64,000 bases of DNA from Dermacoccus abyssi (lineage in GTDB: Bacteria; Actinomycetota; Actinomycetes; Actinomycetales; Dermatophilaceae), in contig NZ_QWLM01000012.1 in assembly GCF_003515945.1 (NCBI RefSeq), positions 47,777 through 111,776 of the forward strand, in the 5' to 3' direction. The notes under the pieces were generated by a model. It had not been told where the DNA came from, ran no database searches, and saw nothing but the letters and a program-made list of their open reading frames with translations. Each line of letters opens with the position of its first letter. Position 1 is the first letter of the stretch. Below are positions 8,799-17,901 of the stretch, one piece after another. The translations under genes and the position numbers were made by a program.

Positions 8799-10355
8799 TC
8801 AAGCGCTGCGGCGCCTGATCTGTGTCGTCAGCTCGGTGATCTGGTCGTAGATCGGCTGACGTTCGCCGATGAGCTGGCGGATCTTCTTCTCCGCGTGCAT
8901 GACGGTGGTGTGGTCACGTCCACCGAAGTGCTGCCCCAGTTGGGGGAAGGAGTGCTCGGTCAGTTCACGGGAGAGATACATCGCGATCTGGCGCGCGGTG
9001 ACGAGGTTGCGCGAGCGGGACGTGCCCTTGATGTCGTCCACCGTGACACCGAAATAGACGGCCGTCTCGGAGATGATCTGATGCACCGTGATCTGCCCGG
9101 TCTCACTCGGTACGACGTCCTTGAGGACGAACGCCGCCTTGGCCCGGTCGACCGGCTCCTTCTGGAGCGAGGCGTACGCAGCGACGCGGATGAGCGCGCC
9201 CTCGAGCTCTCGGATGTTCGTCGAGATCTTCGAGGCCACGAGTTCGAGGACGTCGTCGCCGATGTCCATGCGCTCGGCGTTGGCCTTCTTACGCAGGATC
9301 GCGATGCGGGTTTCCAGTTCGGGCGGGTGCACGTCCGTCGTGAGGCCGGACTTGAACCGGCTGCGCATGCGGTCGGCGAACGTGGTCAGCTTCTCCGGCG
9401 GCTGGTCGGAGGTGAGCACGATCTGCTTGCCCGAGGAGTGCAGAGCGTTGAACGTGTGGAAGAACTCCTCCTGCGTCTGCTCCTTGCCTTGGAGGAACTG
9501 GATGTCGTCGATGAGCAGGACGTCGACGTTGTCGCGGTAGCGGCGCTGGAAGGTGGCCGCACGGTCGTCACGGATGGAGTTGACGAAGTCGTTCGTGAAC
9601 TCCTCGGAGCTGACGTAGCGCACCCGCAACTTGGGGTGGTAGTCGTGCACGTAGTGCCCGATGGCGTGCAGCAGGTGGGTCTTGCCGAGGCCCGAGTCAC
9701 CGTGGATGAACAGCGGGTTGTAGGCCTGGCCGGGCTCCTCGGCGATCGCGATGGCGGCCGCGTGGGCGAAGCGGTTGCTGTCACCGATGACGAAAGTGTC
9801 GAAGGTGTACTTCGGGTTGAGTCGCGGCGAGTACTCCTCGTCGCTCGGCGGCGGAGCGTCCGTGCGGCCACCCACGGAACGGGGAGGCAGAACGACGTCG
9901 GGGTGCGCCGAGCGAGGACGCGGAACCTGCTCGGCCGCGATCTGGGAGCCGCCCGGCAGCGAGAAACCGAGTGTGCCGTCGGAGTGGTCGGGCTCCTGGG
10001 CGTTCGTGTCGGGATCCGCGTCTGTGCCAGTCTGTGCAGCACCGTGCGCATCGGCGCCCGCGCCGTCGAGTTCCTGGACTGCGGCCTGAAGGCTCTCGTC
10101 GACGGAGATGGCGACGCGAACCTGCTGTCCGAGCTGGTTCGAGAGTGCCTCGGCGACCTGGTCGCGCAGCGGACCTTCGAGCATGCGCTTGGTCTGCTCG
10201 AAGGGAACGGACAGCAGGACGTTCTCACCGATGAGGCCGACGAAGCGCGTGAGGTTGAGGAAGGCTCGGTCACGAGAACCGATGCCGTGCTTGCTCATTT
10301 CCGCCAGGGCGGCGTGCCACGTGCGTTCGTAGTCGACGGGTTCGTCGGTGGTCAC
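8799..10355 (-). CDS. dnaA: Chromosomal replication initiator DnaA
   Basis: The AAA+ initiator that binds DnaA boxes, melts oriC and recruits the helicase. Of its 518 residues, domain I begins YERTWHAALAEMS, an acidic low-complexity domain II covers about residues 85-180, the Walker A GDSGLGKTHLL lies near 217-227 and Walker B is VLLIDDIQFLQGK. The C-terminal DNA-binding domain carries the DnaA signature GGRDHTTVMHA. GTG at 10355 is chosen because AGGAGGAG lies about six bases upstream and the product starts VTTDEPVDYERTW; the frame is open further upstream without such support. A perfect DnaA box upstream suggests autoregulation. Confidence 0.96.
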   Translation of the reverse strand: MTTDEPVDYERTWHAALAEMSKHGIGSRDRAFLNLTRFVGLIGENVLLSVPFEQTKRMLEGPLRDQVAEALSNQLGQQVRVAISVDESLQAAVQELDGAGADAHGAAQTGTDADPDTNAQEPDHSDGTLGFSLPGGSQIAAEQVPRPRSAHPDVVLPPRSVGGRTDAPPPSDEEYSPRLNPKYTFDTFVIGDSNRFAHAAAIAIAEEPGQAYNPLFIHGDSGLGKTHLLHAIGHYVHDYHPKLRVRYVSSEEFTNDFVNSIRDDRAATFQRRYRDNVDVLLIDDIQFLQGKEQTQEEFFHTFNALHSSGKQIVLTSDQPPEKLTTFADRMRSRFKSGLTTDVHPPELETRIAILRKKANAERMDIGDDVLELVASKISTNIRELEGALIRVAAYASLQKEPVDRAKAAFVLKDVVPSETGQITVHQIISETAVYFGVTVDDIKGTSRSRNLVTARQIAMYLSRELTEHSFPQLGQHFGGRDHTTVMHAEKKIRQLIGERQPIYDQITELTTQIRRRSA

Positions 10356-10419
10356 GAAGGCTCCTCCTGGTGCGGTGCTCGTCTGTGGAACGCCCATACT
10401 AAGGGTGGTTTCCACAACG

Positions 10420-10428
10420 TTATCCACA
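10420..10428 (+). promoter_or_regulatory. DnaA box (TTATCCACA) in the dnaA upstream region
   Basis: A perfect consensus 9-mer 65 bases upstream of the dnaA start, flanked by related TTCCACAAC and CTGTGGAA sequences within 40 bases. It is likely involved in dnaA autoregulation or in bridging to the main cluster at 7.1-7.5 kb. Confidence 0.8.
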
Positions 10429-10594
10429 GCCTGTGTACCGGAGTGTCGCGGCTTCGGGGCGCTTGAGAGGACAACGGGTTTGCTTTCCGGACACGTTAAC
10501 GGCGTGTCGACTGGATTTCACCTCGCCCGTATGAATCACACATGTGTTATTTGCGCGTGTGCGCCGTTGAACATCGAGTCGCGCGTGTGTCGTT

Positions 10595-10623
10595 TTGACC
10601 GGCTTGGTCACGGCCCGTACAGT
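10595..10623 (+). promoter_or_regulatory. Predicted promoter of the rpmH-rnpA operon
   Basis: TTGACC (10595-10600), a 17-base spacer, then TACAGT (10618-10623): a good fit to the vegetative actinobacterial promoter. It leaves a leader of roughly 145 bases before rpmH. It lies in the 420-base divergent region between dnaA and rpmH, which also holds the DnaA box; I see nothing else there. Confidence 0.6.
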
Positions 10624-10775
10624 TGACGGCGATTGTCTGCGCCCCAAATGGGGCTCGGGTCGAGACGCGCACATCGCGACATTGCCCGAAACAACCGAGA
10701 AATCGGCGGCGCGACAACTAGACCACCAGTACGACGGCGACGCGTCAGCGCTCGCCCATTTCATCGGAGATCGAC

Positions 10776-10913
10776 GTGAGCAAGCGCACCTTCCAGCCCA
10801 ACAACCGTCGCCGCGCCAAGACGCACGGCTTCCGTCTGCGTATGCGTACCCGCGCCGGCCGCGCCATCCTGGCCAACCGCCGCGCCAAGGGCCGCAGCAA
10901 GCTCTCCGCCTGA
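10776..10913 (+). CDS. rpmH: 50S ribosomal protein L34
   Basis: A 45-residue basic protein starting [19 protein letters not shown] and ending KGRSKLSA, a full-length L34 with the universally conserved core. The start is GTG. It is the first gene of the plus-strand group moving away from dnaA, immediately before rnpA as in nearly all bacteria. Confidence 0.97.
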   Translation: MSKRTFQPNNRRRAKTHGFRLRMRTRAGRAILANRRAKGRSKLSA

Positions 10914-10931
10914 GCCTCGGCGGCAACGGCC

Positions 10932-11351
10932 GTGCTGCCAGCGCCTCACCGTCTGCGTGACGCCGGGCAGTACCGCGCCGTTCTGCGGAATCGCCGCTCC
11001 GGTCGAGCCGGCGGTTCGCTGCTCGTGGTCCAGATGATCGACGCCGACGCGTCCGGCCTCGCGCACCCGGAAAGGGTGGGGCCGCGCGTCGGTTTTGTCG
11101 TATCCAAGGCCGTGGGAAACGCCGTGGTTCGCTCGCGCACGAAGCGGGTGCTGCGTCATCTCGTGCGTGACGAGTTGCCTCGCCTCGATCCGAGTCTCGA
11201 CATCGTCGTGCGCGCCAACCCGGCCATCGCCGGCGCCGGCACGGACGCCGTCCGTGCCGAACTGCAGCGCATGCTCACGAAGGCGCACAAGCGGATTCGG
11301 ACCGACGACGGCGTTCCACGTGAAACGGCGAGTGCCGGAGCGAAGCGATGA
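10932..11351 (+). CDS. rnpA: Ribonuclease P protein component
   Basis: The protein cofactor of RNase P, which matures the 5' ends of tRNAs. The 139-residue product has the RNR-motif region ([14 protein letters not shown]) and the [12 protein letters not shown] segment of the family. The start is GTG, 18 bases after rpmH. A parS-like site is built into its non-conserved C-terminal tail (VPRET). The last codons overlap the yidD start. Confidence 0.95.
   Translation: MLPAPHRLRDAGQYRAVLRNRRSGRAGGSLLVVQMIDADASGLAHPERVGPRVGFVVSKAVGNAVVRSRTKRVLRHLVRDELPRLDPSLDIVVRANPAIAGAGTDAVRAELQRMLTKAHKRIRTDDGVPRETASAGAKR
11313..11326. other. parS-like ParB site (GTTCCACGTGAAAC)
   Basis: One mismatch to the core, within the variable C-terminal tail of rnpA, read as Val-Pro-Arg-Glu-Thr. 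Confidence 0.75.
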
Positions 11352-11677
11352 CGGCGTCCACGGCCGACGATGTGACGGGTTGGCGACATGTTGCCGTCTG
11401 GCCCCTGCTCGTCATCGTGCGCTTCTATCGCCGCTGGATCTCGCCCGCGCTACCTGCCACCTGCCGGTTCTACCCGACGTGCTCGTCCTACGGCCTCACG
11501 GCGCTCACCCGGTTCGGGCCGATCAAGGGCACCTGGCTCACCCTGAAGCGTCTTGCGCGCTGTCACCCCTGGAACCCCGGCGGGGTCGACCACGTTCCAC
11601 CGAAGGGCCACTCGGCCCACGGGGAGCACGGACCGTCCGACGCCGCACCTGCACCCGTCAAAGCGAAGGATGATTGA
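11348..11677 (+). CDS. yidD: Membrane protein insertion efficiency factor YidD
   Basis: A small membrane-associated protein that assists YidC-dependent insertion. It has the family core [20 protein letters not shown] followed by SSYGL and [10 protein letters not shown]. The 109-residue length includes an unconserved hydrophilic tail. The start overlaps the end of rnpA by four bases, and its stop overlaps the yidC ATG (TGATG), indicating tight coupling rnpA-yidD-yidC. Confidence 0.95.
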   Translation: MTASTADDVTGWRHVAVWPLLVIVRFYRRWISPALPATCRFYPTCSSYGLTALTRFGPIKGTWLTLKRLARCHPWNPGGVDHVPPKGHSAHGEHGPSDAAPAPVKAKDD

Positions 11678-12810
11678 TGCTTGACACCCTGCTCTATCCG
11701 CTCGAGTGGTTCGTCGCCGCCATCATGGTCGGCTGGCACAAGCTCTTCACCCTCGTCGGGCTGCCTGAAGCGTCGGGCTGGACCTGGGCCCTCTCGATCG
11801 CCGGACTCGTGATCGTCCTACGTATCCTGCTCATCCCGCTCTTCGTCAAGCAGATCCACGCCTCGCGCCGCATGCAGCTCGTGCAGCCCGAGATGCAGAA
11901 GATCCAGAAGAAGTACAAGGGCAAGAAGGACCCGGAGTCCCGCCAGAAGCAGCAAGAAGAAATGATGGAGTTGTACCGGACCACCGGTACCAACCCCATG
12001 GGTTCCTGCATGCCGATCCTGCTGCAGGCACCGTTCTTCTTCGCGCTCTTCCGCGTGCTCAACAACCTCGACGACATCGCCCGCGGTGACCGTGGGCCCA
12101 TCGGCTTCCTCACGAAGGAGCTCGCGAGCCAGGCCGAGAGCTCGACTCTTCTCGGAGCGAAGCTCTCGTCCACCTTCATGGGAACGTCGGGTTGGGGTGC
12201 AGCCAAGTGGGTCGCCGTCCTGCTCATCATCCTCATGTCGGCGACGTCGTTCATCACGCAGCACCAGCTCATGCGCCGCAACATGCCGAAGGCCGCGCTC
12301 GAGGGCCCGATGGCCAAGCAGCAGCAGATCATCATCTACCTCATGCCGCTGTTCTTCGCGATCTCCGGTGTGAACTTCCCGATCGGTGTTCTCATCTACT
12401 GGTTCGTCACGAACCTGTGGACGATGTTCCAACAGTGGTACGTCATCCGTCGCATGCCGACCCCTGGTTCGGACGCCGAGAAGAAGCTCGAGGAGCGCAA
12501 CCGTTCCAAGGGCCGTGAGCACAAGACCGTGACGATGGACGACCTGCGCAAGGAGAACGAGGGCAAGCCGAAGACGCGTTTCCAGCAGGCGATGGACCGC
12601 GCTCAGGAGCAGGCCAAGGCGCAGCAGGCCGCGAAGAGCGGTGCCACGCCGGCGTCCGCGAAGAAGGACAAGTCGGTGAAGACCTCGGACACCTCCACTG
12701 AGGTTTCCAGCCCGGTCAAGGAGAACGTCCGTCCGGCCAAGGCCCAGCAGACCGGCCCGCGTAACCAGCCCAAGAAGAACACCCCGCGCGCGAAGCGCAA
12801 GAAGAACTGA
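11677..12810 (+). CDS. yidC: Membrane protein insertase YidC/Oxa1
   Basis: Inserts and folds inner-membrane proteins alone or with SecYEG. The 377-residue product has an N-terminal span (LYPLEWFVAAIMVGWHKLF), the cytoplasmic helical loop (MQKIQKKYKGKKDPESRQKQ), the conserved TNPMGSCMPILLQ segment, three more C-terminal spans ending NFPIGVLIYWFVTNLW, and a long Lys/Arg-rich tail that could contact ribosomes. The ATG overlapping the yidD stop is preferred over a TTG one codon earlier; GAAGGA precedes it. Confidence 0.96.
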   Translation: MLDTLLYPLEWFVAAIMVGWHKLFTLVGLPEASGWTWALSIAGLVIVLRILLIPLFVKQIHASRRMQLVQPEMQKIQKKYKGKKDPESRQKQQEEMMELYRTTGTNPMGSCMPILLQAPFFFALFRVLNNLDDIARGDRGPIGFLTKELASQAESSTLLGAKLSSTFMGTSGWGAAKWVAVLLIILMSATSFITQHQLMRRNMPKAALEGPMAKQQQIIIYLMPLFFAISGVNFPIGVLIYWFVTNLWTMFQQWYVIRRMPTPGSDAEKKLEERNRSKGREHKTVTMDDLRKENEGKPKTRFQQAMDRAQEQAKAQQAAKSGATPASAKKDKSVKTSDTSTEVSSPVKENVRPAKAQQTGPRNQPKKNTPRAKRKKN

Positions 12811-12827
12811 AAGCAGAGGTAGCAAGG

Positions 12828-13325
12828 ATGTCCGAGAACACCTCCGCGCGTTCCGACGTGACGAACCTCGAGCGCGAGGGCGAGATCGCTGCCGACTTCC
12901 TCGAGAAGCTGCTCGACATCGCCGACCTCGACGGTGACATCGACGTCGAGGTCGACGGTGACCGCGCGTCCGTCTCCATCGTCGACTCCGAGGAGGGGCA
13001 GGTGCCCCGCTCGCTCGTCGGTTCGAACGGCAAGACCCTCGATGCGCTGCAGGAACTCATGCGCCTCGCCGTCCAGGCCGAGACGGGTGAGCGCAGCCGC
13101 GCGATGCTCGACATCGCCGGCCACCGCGCCGAGCGACGCTCGACGCTGGAGACCAAGGGCGCCGAGGCCGTCGCGCGCGTCAAGGAATCCGGCGAGAAGG
13201 TCGAGATGGAGCCGATGAGCGCGTTCGAGCGCAAGGTCGTCCACGACGTCGTGCTGGCCGCCGGTCTCACCTCCGAGTCCGAGGGCACCGAGCCGAACCG
13301 CTACGTCGTCGTTCTTCCGAACTGA
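12828..13325 (+). CDS. jag: Jag/KhpB-like KH-R3H RNA-binding protein
   Basis: A 165-residue protein with a KH-like segment (VPRSLVGSNGKTLDALQELMR) and a C-terminal R3H-type domain (SAFERKVVHDVVLAAGLTSESEGTEPNRYVVV broken here only for length). It follows yidC by 17 bases in the standard rnpA-yidD-yidC-jag-rsmG order. Such proteins bind RNA and influence cell elongation in Gram-positive bacteria; the exact role here is inferred. Confidence 0.93.
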   Translation: MSENTSARSDVTNLEREGEIAADFLEKLLDIADLDGDIDVEVDGDRASVSIVDSEEGQVPRSLVGSNGKTLDALQELMRLAVQAETGERSRAMLDIAGHRAERRSTLETKGAEAVARVKESGEKVEMEPMSAFERKVVHDVVLAAGLTSESEGTEPNRYVVVLPN

Positions 13326-13326
13326 C

Positions 13327-13340
13327 GTTTCACGTGGAAC
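13327..13340. other. parS-like ParB site (GTTTCACGTGGAAC) at the rsmG start
   Basis: One mismatch to the core, in the 8-base gap between jag and rsmG and running into the possible GTG start of rsmG. Confidence 0.75.
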
Positions 13341-14104
13341 GACCGGACGTGAACACCCCGGAGGAGCAGCCGACGATCGGTGAAGCGGCTCCACCGCCGC
13401 CCACTCCGGATGCCGCGCGAGAGTTCCTCGGTGCGCGTGTCGAGGTCATGGAGCGCTACGTCGCGCACCTGTGTGACACAGGGGTGACGCACGGCCTCGT
13501 CGGGCCACGTGAGGTTCCGCGCATGTGGGAACGACACGTGCTCAACTGCGCCGTCGTCCATCCCGGCATTGCGGACGAGAGCGCCGTCGCCGATATCGGC
13601 GCCGGGGCCGGACTGCCCGGCTTGGTGCTCGCCATCGCACGGCCGGACCTGCGCTTGACGCTCGTCGAGCCGTTGCTGCGCCGCACCGTCTGGCTCGAGC
13701 GCGTCATCGACGACCTCGAGCTCGGCAACGTCGAGGTGGTGCGGGCTCGGGCTGACGAATTGTGGGGCAAGCGTTCGTTCGACGTCGTCACCTCCCGTGC
13801 CGTGGCCCGGATAGGCGAACTCGCCCGATGGTCGTTGCCCCTCGTTCAGCGGGGTGGCGAGATGTTCGTGCTCAAGGGTTCGAGCGCGGCTCTCGAACGG
13901 GACGAGGACGCCTCGATCCTGCGCAAGCTCAAGGTTGTCGAGGCGGACGTCGAGACGTGGGGCGCCGGAATTGTCGACCCGGAGACCGTCACCCTGCGCC
14001 TGAGTGTCGAGGGCGTGGCACCGCAGCTCACCCGGAAGCAGGCTGGAACCGGCCCGTCAACGGCGAAGAAGAAGGCGGCGCGCAGACAGGGTCGTCGCGA
14101 CTGA
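13334..14104 (+). CDS. rsmG: 16S rRNA (guanine-N7) methyltransferase RsmG
   Basis: Methylates G527 of 16S rRNA using S-adenosylmethionine. The Rossmann motif is DIGAGAGLPGLVLA, followed by LTLVEP and the VVTSRAVA loop of the family. The 256-residue length includes a Pro-rich leader and a basic tail. The start is uncertain: the first GTG (13334) is inside a parS site, and a second GTG at 13349 gives VNTPEEQPTIG. Neither has a strong ribosome site, so translation may be coupled to jag. Confidence 0.93.
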   Translation: MERPDVNTPEEQPTIGEAAPPPPTPDAAREFLGARVEVMERYVAHLCDTGVTHGLVGPREVPRMWERHVLNCAVVHPGIADESAVADIGAGAGLPGLVLAIARPDLRLTLVEPLLRRTVWLERVIDDLELGNVEVVRARADELWGKRSFDVVTSRAVARIGELARWSLPLVQRGGEMFVLKGSSAALERDEDASILRKLKVVEADVETWGAGIVDPETVTLRLSVEGVAPQLTRKQAGTGPSTAKKKAARRQGRRD

Positions 14105-14230
14105 GCCCAGTTTTCTTGACGTTGTCCTCAGGTGTGCCGGCTAGCCGGAGCCTGGGGACAACTGCGTTCGGGGCCGTTCGCGAAGGTGACACAATGGGCG
14201 GGCTCGTCAACGCGACTTCAAGGAGAAACG

Positions 14231-16051
14231 GTGACAACGACCGCACCCGTGGGCTGGCCGGCGATCACGCCGGGCGCCGCTGAATCTGCCTCTTCACCGA
14301 CACCGGTGGGATGGCAGGGGTTGCCGACGTCGGTCGTGGAGAAAGTCGTCGTCGAGACCGCTATCGACCTTGACGGCGCCCCTCGTGATTCACGTGAAAC
14401 GAGGATGACGAACTCGGAAGGCGCAGAGACAGTAGTGCTCGACCCGCAGAAGCCGGTGCAGGCGGAGGCGCTCGAGCCGATCGCCGAGACCCCTGCTCCA
14501 GAGAACGATCCAGATGCCCGACGTGATGTTCCGGCGGCCGATGCTTCAGGCGTCGCGCCCTCCGAGGCGAAGGGCTACGACATTCTCCTCGGGGGCCACG
14601 ATGTTTCCCGTGAAACACCGCAAGTGGATCAGCCTGCGATGACACAGCAGGACGCCGCTTCGATGCACGGGCTTGAGGAAGTCGCCGTCGAGGACGAGGC
14701 CGCGGTGGGTGACGCGGCAACGACCGTCACCGAGGTACCGGCGGCAGATCCGGCCGAGGCGAGCGGGCCCGCCTACGTTCCTCGGCATCACGCGTCGGGG
14801 GCCGACATTTCGGCCTCTTCGGAGGGTGCAACGGCACCGGTGTCGACCGAGTCGGCCACCGCGGCCGGCGCCCCCAGCGCACCTGCTTCCACTGACGACG
14901 ATGCTGCGCAGATCCCGGCCGACACCGCCTTGGCCGCTCAGGCTCTGCCCTCCCGCAAGGCTCGCCGAGCCGGACGTCCGCGGGTGCCGAGTTTCGACCG
15001 CGTCACGGACGATGCCTGGCGTGAACAGGAACTGGACGAGGACGAGCCGGCGGTTCCCGTTTATGCCCCTCTCGGGTCGACCGTCACGCACGAGACCTCC
15101 GGCCAGGACACGACGACGAGCGAGGAACCCATGGAAACGCCGCTCGCGCAGAGCTCCGACGGGGAGCAGGAGGTCCGGGCCCGCGCGGCCCGCGCCGCCC
15201 TCACGGGTGTGGAACGACTTCCGCGTCCGGCCCACCCGCGGGTGCTGACTGTGGCCAACCAGAAGGGTGGCGTCGGCAAGACGACGACCACGGTCAACGT
15301 GGCCGCCGCCCTCGCCCAGGCCGGCCTCCAGGTCCTCGTCATCGACATCGACCCCCAGGGCAATGCGTCGACGGCACTGGGCATCGAGCACCACTCGGAC
15401 GTGGCGAGTGTCTACGACGTCATCGTCGAGGGCACGCCCCTGGCCGACGTCGTCCAGGAGTGCCCGGAGATCCCGGGCCTGTGGTGCGCTCCTGCCACCA
15501 TCGACCTGGCCGGCGCGGAGATCGAACTCGTCTCGCTCGTCGCGCGCGAATCGCGCCTGCACCGAGCGATCAACGCGCAACTTGCGGCGGCGAGTGACGA
15601 AGACCGCTACGACTACGTCTTCATCGACTGCCCGCCGAGCCTCGGTCTGCTCACGGTCAACGCCTTCGTTGCGGCGGACGAGGTCTTCATCCCGATCCAG
15701 TGCGAGTACTACGCGCTCGAGGGGCTGAGCCAGCTCCTCAAGAACATCGAGATGATCAAGATGCACCTCAACCCGGGCCTCCACGTCTCGACGATCCTGC
15801 TCACGATGTACGACGGACGCACCAACCTGTCCGCGCAGGTGGCCGAAGAGGTGCGCACGCACTTCCCGGACCAGGTGCTCGGCGCCCTGGTGCCGCGTTC
15901 GGTGCGAATCTCGGAGGCACCGAGCCACGGCGAGACGGTCATGACGTACGACCCGTCGAGTACCGGCGCTCTCAGCTACCGCGACGCTGCGAGGGAGATC
16001 GCGCGGCGCGGCACAGAGGTTCCGGAACCCTCCGGACGTATCGGCCGATGA
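14231..16051 (+). CDS. parA: Chromosome-partitioning ATPase ParA with a very long N-terminal extension
   Basis: A deviant-Walker ATPase that moves ParB-parS complexes. The ATPase begins near residue 335 ([11 protein letters not shown]); KGGVGKTT is residues 345-352, followed by [11 protein letters not shown] and [14 protein letters not shown], then the usual C-terminus. The whole is 606 residues against about 260-320 for ordinary Soj/ParA. The first 335 residues are acidic, Ala/Pro/Glu/Asp-rich and predicted disordered, with no recognised domain. Two parS-like sites are encoded inside it (residues 53-57 and 125-129). GTG at 14231 is chosen for its AAGGAG; the frame is open 33 codons further upstream. 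parB follows after an 88-base gap. Confidence 0.92.
   Translation: MTTTAPVGWPAITPGAAESASSPTPVGWQGLPTSVVEKVVVETAIDLDGAPRDSRETRMTNSEGAETVVLDPQKPVQAEALEPIAETPAPENDPDARRDVPAADASGVAPSEAKGYDILLGGHDVSRETPQVDQPAMTQQDAASMHGLEEVAVEDEAAVGDAATTVTEVPAADPAEASGPAYVPRHHASGADISASSEGATAPVSTESATAAGAPSAPASTDDDAAQIPADTALAAQALPSRKARRAGRPRVPSFDRVTDDAWREQELDEDEPAVPVYAPLGSTVTHETSGQDTTTSEEPMETPLAQSSDGEQEVRARAARAALTGVERLPRPAHPRVLTVANQKGGVGKTTTTVNVAAALAQAGLQVLVIDIDPQGNASTALGIEHHSDVASVYDVIVEGTPLADVVQECPEIPGLWCAPATIDLAGAEIELVSLVARESRLHRAINAQLAAASDEDRYDYVFIDCPPSLGLLTVNAFVAADEVFIPIQCEYYALEGLSQLLKNIEMIKMHLNPGLHVSTILLTMYDGRTNLSAQVAEEVRTHFPDQVLGALVPRSVRISEAPSHGETVMTYDPSSTGALSYRDAAREIARRGTEVPEPSGRIGR
14387..14400. other. parS-like ParB site (GATTCACGTGAAAC)
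   Basis: One mismatch to the core, inside the disordered ParA N-terminus, read as Asp-Ser-Arg-Glu-Thr. Confidence 0.7.
14603..14616. other. parS-like ParB site (GTTTCCCGTGAAAC)
   Basis: One mismatch to the core, inside the ParA N-terminus, read as Val-Ser-Arg-Glu-Thr. Confidence 0.7.
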
Positions 16052-16139
16052 CGCCCACACACCACCCCGCCGGCTCGACCGGCATGTTCGGATCACGAGC
16101 CGTGAGCGGTTCGATCGACTCAGTAGGAAGTGGACTGCG

Positions 16140-17357
16140 ATGAACGACAAGCGACGCGGCCTCGGGCGAGGTCTCGGTGCCCTCATCCCCAACGCGACCG
16201 AGCCGACACGGGTGACGCGACCCACCGACGTCTTCTTCACCGAGAGCAAGCGCGAGCAGGCTGCTCAGGAGGCCGCTGCGGCCCCCGCAGCCCGTGAGTC
16301 GCGCTTCAGCGAGGCCCTCACGCCCCGCCCTTCGTACAACCAGCCGCGCGAGACCGAGCCCCGCACGGCGCCGCGCTCGGCCACGCACCGACGTGATGAC
16401 CTCGCGGCCGCGGCGGCCGCGGTGACGCAGCCCGCCGGCAAGGCGCCCACCGTTTCACGTGAAACGGAGATCGAGAAGCTCGAGAACGCCACGGCGAGCG
16501 AGACGCCGACCGAAAAGGAACAGCCGGAGCTCGCTCCCGTGCCCGGTGCCGAGTTCGCCGAGATTGCACCTGCGCTCATTCGCCCGAACCCGAAGCAGCC
16601 GCGGTCGGTGTTCGACGAGGAACACATGGCCGAGCTGGTCCACTCGATCGGCGAGATCGGCGTTCTCCAGCCCATCGTCGTGCGTCCCGTGCCGGCGGAA
16701 GACCCCGAGCACGCGACGACACCGTACGAGCTCATCATGGGTGAGCGCCGTTGGCGCGCCTCGCAGGAAGCCGGCCTCGAGGCCGTACCGGCCATCGTCC
16801 GTTCGACCACGGACGAGGACCTGCTGCGCGACGCGCTGCTCGAGAACCTCCACCGCAGCCAGCTCAACCCGCTCGAAGAGGCCGCCGCGTACGCGCAGCT
16901 GCTCGAGGACTTCGGCTGTACGCACGACGAACTCGCCTCGAAGATCGGTCGCAGCCGCCCGCAGATCTCCAATACGATCCGTCTGCTCAAGCTGCCCCCG
17001 GTCGTCCAGCGTCGTGTCGCAGCAGGCGTGCTGTCGGCCGGCCACGCCCGGGCCCTGCTCGGCATGAGCGACCCGGCCGCCATGGAGCGTCTCGCCCAGC
17101 GCATCGTCGCCGAGGGCCTCTCGGTGCGTGCCACCGAGGAGATCGTCGCGATCGGTGAGGACAAGAAGCCCCGCCGCACCGCCACGCCGCGGGAGCCCAA
17201 CCCGGCGCTCGACGACCTCGCGTCGAACCTGTCGGACAAGCTCGATACGCGCGTCGGCATCACGATGGGCAAGAACAAGGGCAAGCTCACCGTCGAGTTC
17301 GCCTCCGTCGACGACCTCAACCGCATCATGGACGCCCTCGGGATCGATCGTGGCTGA
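16140..17357 (+). CDS. parB: Chromosome-partitioning protein ParB
   Basis: The CTPase/DNA-binding protein that loads at parS and spreads. The N-terminal ParA-interaction motif is [13 protein letters not shown] (residues 5-17). A disordered linker to about residue 140 follows, then the ParB nuclease-like/CTP domain with [13 protein letters not shown] (201-213) and [14 protein letters not shown], the HTH region ([20 protein letters not shown]) and a C-terminal dimerisation domain. At 405 residues it is longer than Bacillus Spo0J because of the linker. An exact parS site is encoded in the linker (VSRET, residues 105-109), so ParB may bind within its own gene. Confidence 0.96.
   Translation: MNDKRRGLGRGLGALIPNATEPTRVTRPTDVFFTESKREQAAQEAAAAPAARESRFSEALTPRPSYNQPRETEPRTAPRSATHRRDDLAAAAAAVTQPAGKAPTVSRETEIEKLENATASETPTEKEQPELAPVPGAEFAEIAPALIRPNPKQPRSVFDEEHMAELVHSIGEIGVLQPIVVRPVPAEDPEHATTPYELIMGERRWRASQEAGLEAVPAIVRSTTDEDLLRDALLENLHRSQLNPLEEAAAYAQLLEDFGCTHDELASKIGRSRPQISNTIRLLKLPPVVQRRVAAGVLSAGHARALLGMSDPAAMERLAQRIVAEGLSVRATEEIVAIGEDKKPRRTATPREPNPALDDLASNLSDKLDTRVGITMGKNKGKLTVEFASVDDLNRIMDALGIDRG
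16452..16465. other. parS site (exact GTTTCACGTGAAAC)
   Basis: A perfect core inside parB, read as Val-Ser-Arg-Glu-Thr in the disordered linker. Confidence 0.9.
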
Positions 17358-17733
17358 GCGCAAGAACCCCACGCCGGACGGCGATCTGCCCGAGAACCCC
17401 GAAGCCAAGGGCGCTCAGGGGGAGCACCTGAACCCCGACGGCAGCAGTGCCCTCGACTCGACACAGGACGGACGCTTCACCCGCGACGACGTCGCGAACT
17501 CCCCGTTCCAGCAGGGCACGGACCCGTTGAGCGACCGGGCGATCGATCGGCGCACCGGTCGTCCCTCGATCCAGCTCATCGTCCTCGCGATCCTGGCCGT
17601 CGTATTCGGGTACTTCTTCGTCAGCGACCTCATCAACGGCGAGTGGCTGAAAGCCGTCCTCGGCGCGGCAGTGCTGGGCATCTGTGCGGTCGCAATCACC
17701 CGTGAGCTGCGGGGTGGGCGTCCCCGCGACTGA
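17350..17733 (+). CDS. Small two-span membrane protein downstream of parB
   Basis: Function not recognised. The 127-residue product has a hydrophilic N-terminal half and two hydrophobic segments, [20 protein letters not shown] and [18 protein letters not shown]. The GTG start lies inside the end of parB (8-base overlap), so it is translationally coupled. A hairpin follows, closing the rpmH-to-parB transcription unit. Confidence 0.7.
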   Translation: MAERKNPTPDGDLPENPEAKGAQGEHLNPDGSSALDSTQDGRFTRDDVANSPFQQGTDPLSDRAIDRRTGRPSIQLIVLAILAVVFGYFFVSDLINGEWLKAVLGAAVLGICAVAITRELRGGRPRD

Positions 17734-17766
17734 CCGAACCATGCCCGCTCGAGCGGGCGAGCGCAC

Positions 17767-17798
17767 CGGCCCCACGTCCGACATCGGGCGTGGGGCCG
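17767..17798 (+). terminator. Hairpin terminator after the parAB transcription unit
   Basis: Ten-base G+C-rich arms (CGGCCCCACG / CGTGGGGCCG) with a 12-base loop. A shorter palindrome GCCCGCTCGAGCGGGC lies just before it at 17743-17758. There is no T-run, which is normal for actinobacterial terminators. Confidence 0.65.
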
Positions 17799-17901
17799 CT
17801 GTGCACACCCGCACAGACACACGGAACATCTGACGAAACACCGGCGACTTCAACCAGTTTCATTCCGCCATCGGCTCTCTGCGCACCGTAGGGTACGGGG
17901 C

